Origin: Proteiniphilum sp.
GTDB taxonomy: Bacteria; Bacteroidota; Bacteroidia; Bacteroidales; Dysgonomonadaceae
DNA length: 13,768 nucleotides
Assembly (NCBI GenBank): GCA_016649795.1
Contig: JAENWZ010000029.1
Location: 1-13,768 of the forward strand
Direction: 5' to 3'
Positions 12,148-13,768 of this stretch are shown piece after piece. Numbering within the stretch: the first letter of the stretch is position 1; every line of letters begins with the position of its first letter. The notes below the pieces were generated by a model. That model was not told where the DNA came from. It worked only from the letters and a program-made list of their open reading frames with translations, and ran no database searches. The position numbers were made by a program, and so were the translations under genes.

Positions 12148-13768
12148 TCAAAACGGCACCCTCACTATCAGCTGAATATTGCGTCCCGGCTCCGGCAGAT
12201 TCAGCCGACGGTAGAAGCTCAGATGATTCAGATAGGGGCTGTCCAGCAGGTTCTGCACCTGAAAGTCGGTGATCACCCTTCTTCCGCCGACCAGCCAGTG
12301 GATATTGACCGAGAGATTCCAGAGCTGCGTCCCCGGTGTCTGCTCCTCGTTCCTGGCAATCCTGTGCTGGGCAAACACCCCTTGGTGCTCCAGTCGCAGC
12401 ATGTACTGTGCTACCGTTTTCCGTCCCAGTCCACTGTAGGAGAGATCACTGGTAACAGCTGCCGGCGGAGAGAAGGGAAGCGGGTAACTGTCCGTCACGT
12501 TTCTGTTGTAGATATACTCCAGGTCGGACGAAAGAAGCCAGTGATTGTCCGGTGCGTAGCTTATCTCCACCTCGCCGCCACCCATCAAAGCCTTTGCCTG
12601 CCGGTAACGATAGACCTGGCCCGTATGGGGAAGTACCGACCACTCACCCGACGGCTCCAGGTAGATATAGTTGTTAAACCACGACAGAAAAGGAGAGATC
12701 GTTACCACCCATTTTCTGTTTTTATACAGATACGCTATATCCCACTGGTAACCGCTCTCGGAGGTGAGCGAAGGCTCCCCCATCTCATGACGGAAGGCAC
12801 CGTGATGCACTCCGTTCGATGCCAGCTCATTGGCCGAGGGATAGCGGAAGCTCTTGCCGATATTCATTTTCACTGTCTGGTATCTGTCCGGGCGGTAGGT
12901 GAAGCCGATGGCACCGGACCAGTCACCGAAGCGTTTCCACAGCTCCTCCGCCCGCTGTGCGTAGAAGGCCACTTGCTCCTCACCCTGCTGCTGCATCCGC
13001 AGATAGTCCGCCAACAGGGGATCGTAATAACCTTCCACTGCGAGGTACCCCGCATCGTAACGCACCCCGCCGGTAAATGAGAGCATGTTGCTGATCTCCC
13101 ACTCGTTTAGCCAGTAAGCACCCGCGGTAAAGCGATCAAAATCGGGCAGCAGGAAAGAGTAGCCCCCCACTCTATTATGCTGGTACTCGCCCGAAAGGCC
13201 GATCGTCTTCCGCCATCTCTTCTCCTCGTCCACCTTCAACCGGATATTTGCCGAGTAGGTATCAAGCAGGAACTGCAGCTCCAGGTCGGGATCAACCACC
13301 GGCGGCGGCTGCGTGCTGTAGTGCGTATGGAAAGGCGACAGCTCCTCCCGGCGGTTGCGCTGGTAGCCCAGATCGATTTGCATTGATGCGTGGGAGAGGC
13401 TTATCTCGTTATTGGAGATCAGCTTAAAATGGTTCGATGTGGCAAAGGGCGTCTCCACGTTGCGCAGCGATCCGTCCGGTGCCAGACGAGATAGCGAGGG
13501 TATACCATGTGCTCCCGGGAAGAAGCCGTTCTTCGCTGCTATATCAGAAGCATGTATCCAGCTGTTCATCCTGCCGTTATCGTAGTTGGCAGAGAAAGAG
13601 AGGTTCTGCTCCCTTCCTGCCGTATTCTTCATCCGTCCGTCATGCAAAGGCATTCTCCAGGTGAGGTAAGTCACCGTGTCGGCCGGCAGGCGGTAGTCCG
13701 CATAACTTTGCAGCGTGGCACGGCCTCGGAGGAACCACGCCCCCTTTTTACTGTTCACCACCACCGAG
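12148..13768 (-). CDS. TonB-dependent receptor, C-terminal beta-barrel (5' end outside window)
   Basis: 539 codons are open from the window edge to the stop at 12148; the N-terminal plug and signal peptide lie beyond 13768. The visible part is a porin-like barrel of alternating aromatic strands ending in ...LIVRVPF with the terminal Phe typical of outer-membrane proteins. The conserved late-barrel segment SFRYPSANELASNGVHHGAF followed by RHEMGEPSLTSESGYQWD resembles the RxPS.xEL...G.H....xE.G.P.L..E motif region of TonB receptors, including ZnuD-type zinc receptors. VQNLLDSPYLNHLSFYRRLNLPEPGRNI is the classical C-terminal TonB-receptor signature. It imports a substrate using TonB-ExbB-ExbD energy. 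The His-rich loop and the adjacent His-rich lipoprotein hint at a metal or metal-chelate, which is inference. Confidence 0.93.
   Translation of the reverse strand, partial: SVVVNSKKGAWFLRGRATLQSYADYRLPADTVTYLTWRMPLHDGRMKNTAGREQNLSFSANYDNGRMNSWIHASDIAAKNGFFPGAHGIPSLSRLAPDGSLRNVETPFATSNHFKLISNNEISLSHASMQIDLGYQRNRREELSPFHTHYSTQPPPVVDPDLELQFLLDTYSANIRLKVDEEKRWRKTIGLSGEYQHNRVGGYSFLLPDFDRFTAGAYWLNEWEISNMLSFTGGVRYDAGYLAVEGYYDPLLADYLRMQQQGEEQVAFYAQRAEELWKRFGDWSGAIGFTYRPDRYQTVKMNIGKSFRYPSANELASNGVHHGAFRHEMGEPSLTSESGYQWDIAYLYKNRKWVVTISPFLSWFNNYIYLEPSGEWSVLPHTGQVYRYRQAKALMGGGEVEISYAPDNHWLLSSDLEYIYNRNVTDSYPLPFSPPAAVTSDLSYSGLGRKTVAQYMLRLEHQGVFAQHRIARNEEQTPGTQLWNLSVNIHWLVGGRRVITDFQVQNLLDSPYLNHLSFYRRLNLPEPGRNIQLIVRVPF

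Noticed and set aside
12223..13080. 285-codon plus-strand open frame
   Set aside because: It is fully antisense to the TonB-dependent receptor. It arises from the GC-rich codon pattern of that gene and has no recognisable protein features.

Overview
The window comes from a Bacteroidetes chromosome, most likely order Bacteroidales and plausibly a proteolytic Dysgonomonadaceae-type anaerobe such as Proteiniphilum or Petrimonas. The genus is inference. The phylum-level call rests on the EF-G and S7/S12 sequences, DUF4252- and DUF4625-type proteins, a Porphyromonas-like dipeptidyl peptidase IV, a TonB-dependent receptor, and several TAnnTTTG (-7) promoter boxes, the form used by the Bacteroidetes primary sigma factor.

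Layout. (1) 1-1847, minus strand: the str ribosomal operon rpsL-rpsG-fusA, with fusA cut by the window edge and a good Bacteroidetes promoter near 1975-2006. (2) 1848-2484: a long gene-free stretch holding that promoter, a block of consecutive hairpins (2084-2240), a 23-bp tandem duplication and heptamer repeats. (3) 2485-4187, plus strand: a three-gene stress or envelope operon made of an ECF sigma factor, a one-pass membrane protein in the anti-sigma position, and a secreted DUF4252 protein. (4) 4471-5577, minus: a six-TM membrane protein with a cytosolic domain that looks like a Nudix fold with a broken catalytic box. (5) 5783-7942, minus: dipeptidyl peptidase IV with an intact catalytic triad and a clear intrinsic terminator, divergent from (6) 8224-10242, plus: an OPT-family oligopeptide transporter. 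Together these suggest dipeptide release outside the inner membrane followed by peptide import. (7) 10306-11242: a short signal-peptide ORF that looks truncated, then an AT-rich HEPN/MNT (HepT/MntA-like) toxin-antitoxin pair, probably acquired. (8) 11342-13768, minus: a His-rich DUF4625 lipoprotein downstream of a partial TonB-dependent receptor, probably a metal-acquisition locus.

The most unusual structure is non-coding. Most intergenic gaps outside the ribosomal operon carry arrays of a 7-bp unit (GCT-G/T-A-N-N, e.g. GCTGATA, GCTGAAA, GCTTACT). The arrays often begin within a few bases of a stop codon or end a few bases before a start codon. Two distant arrays are followed by the same 22-23 bp block. 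No complete new multi-gene defence system is visible; the HEPN/MNT pair is the only recognisable module of that kind.
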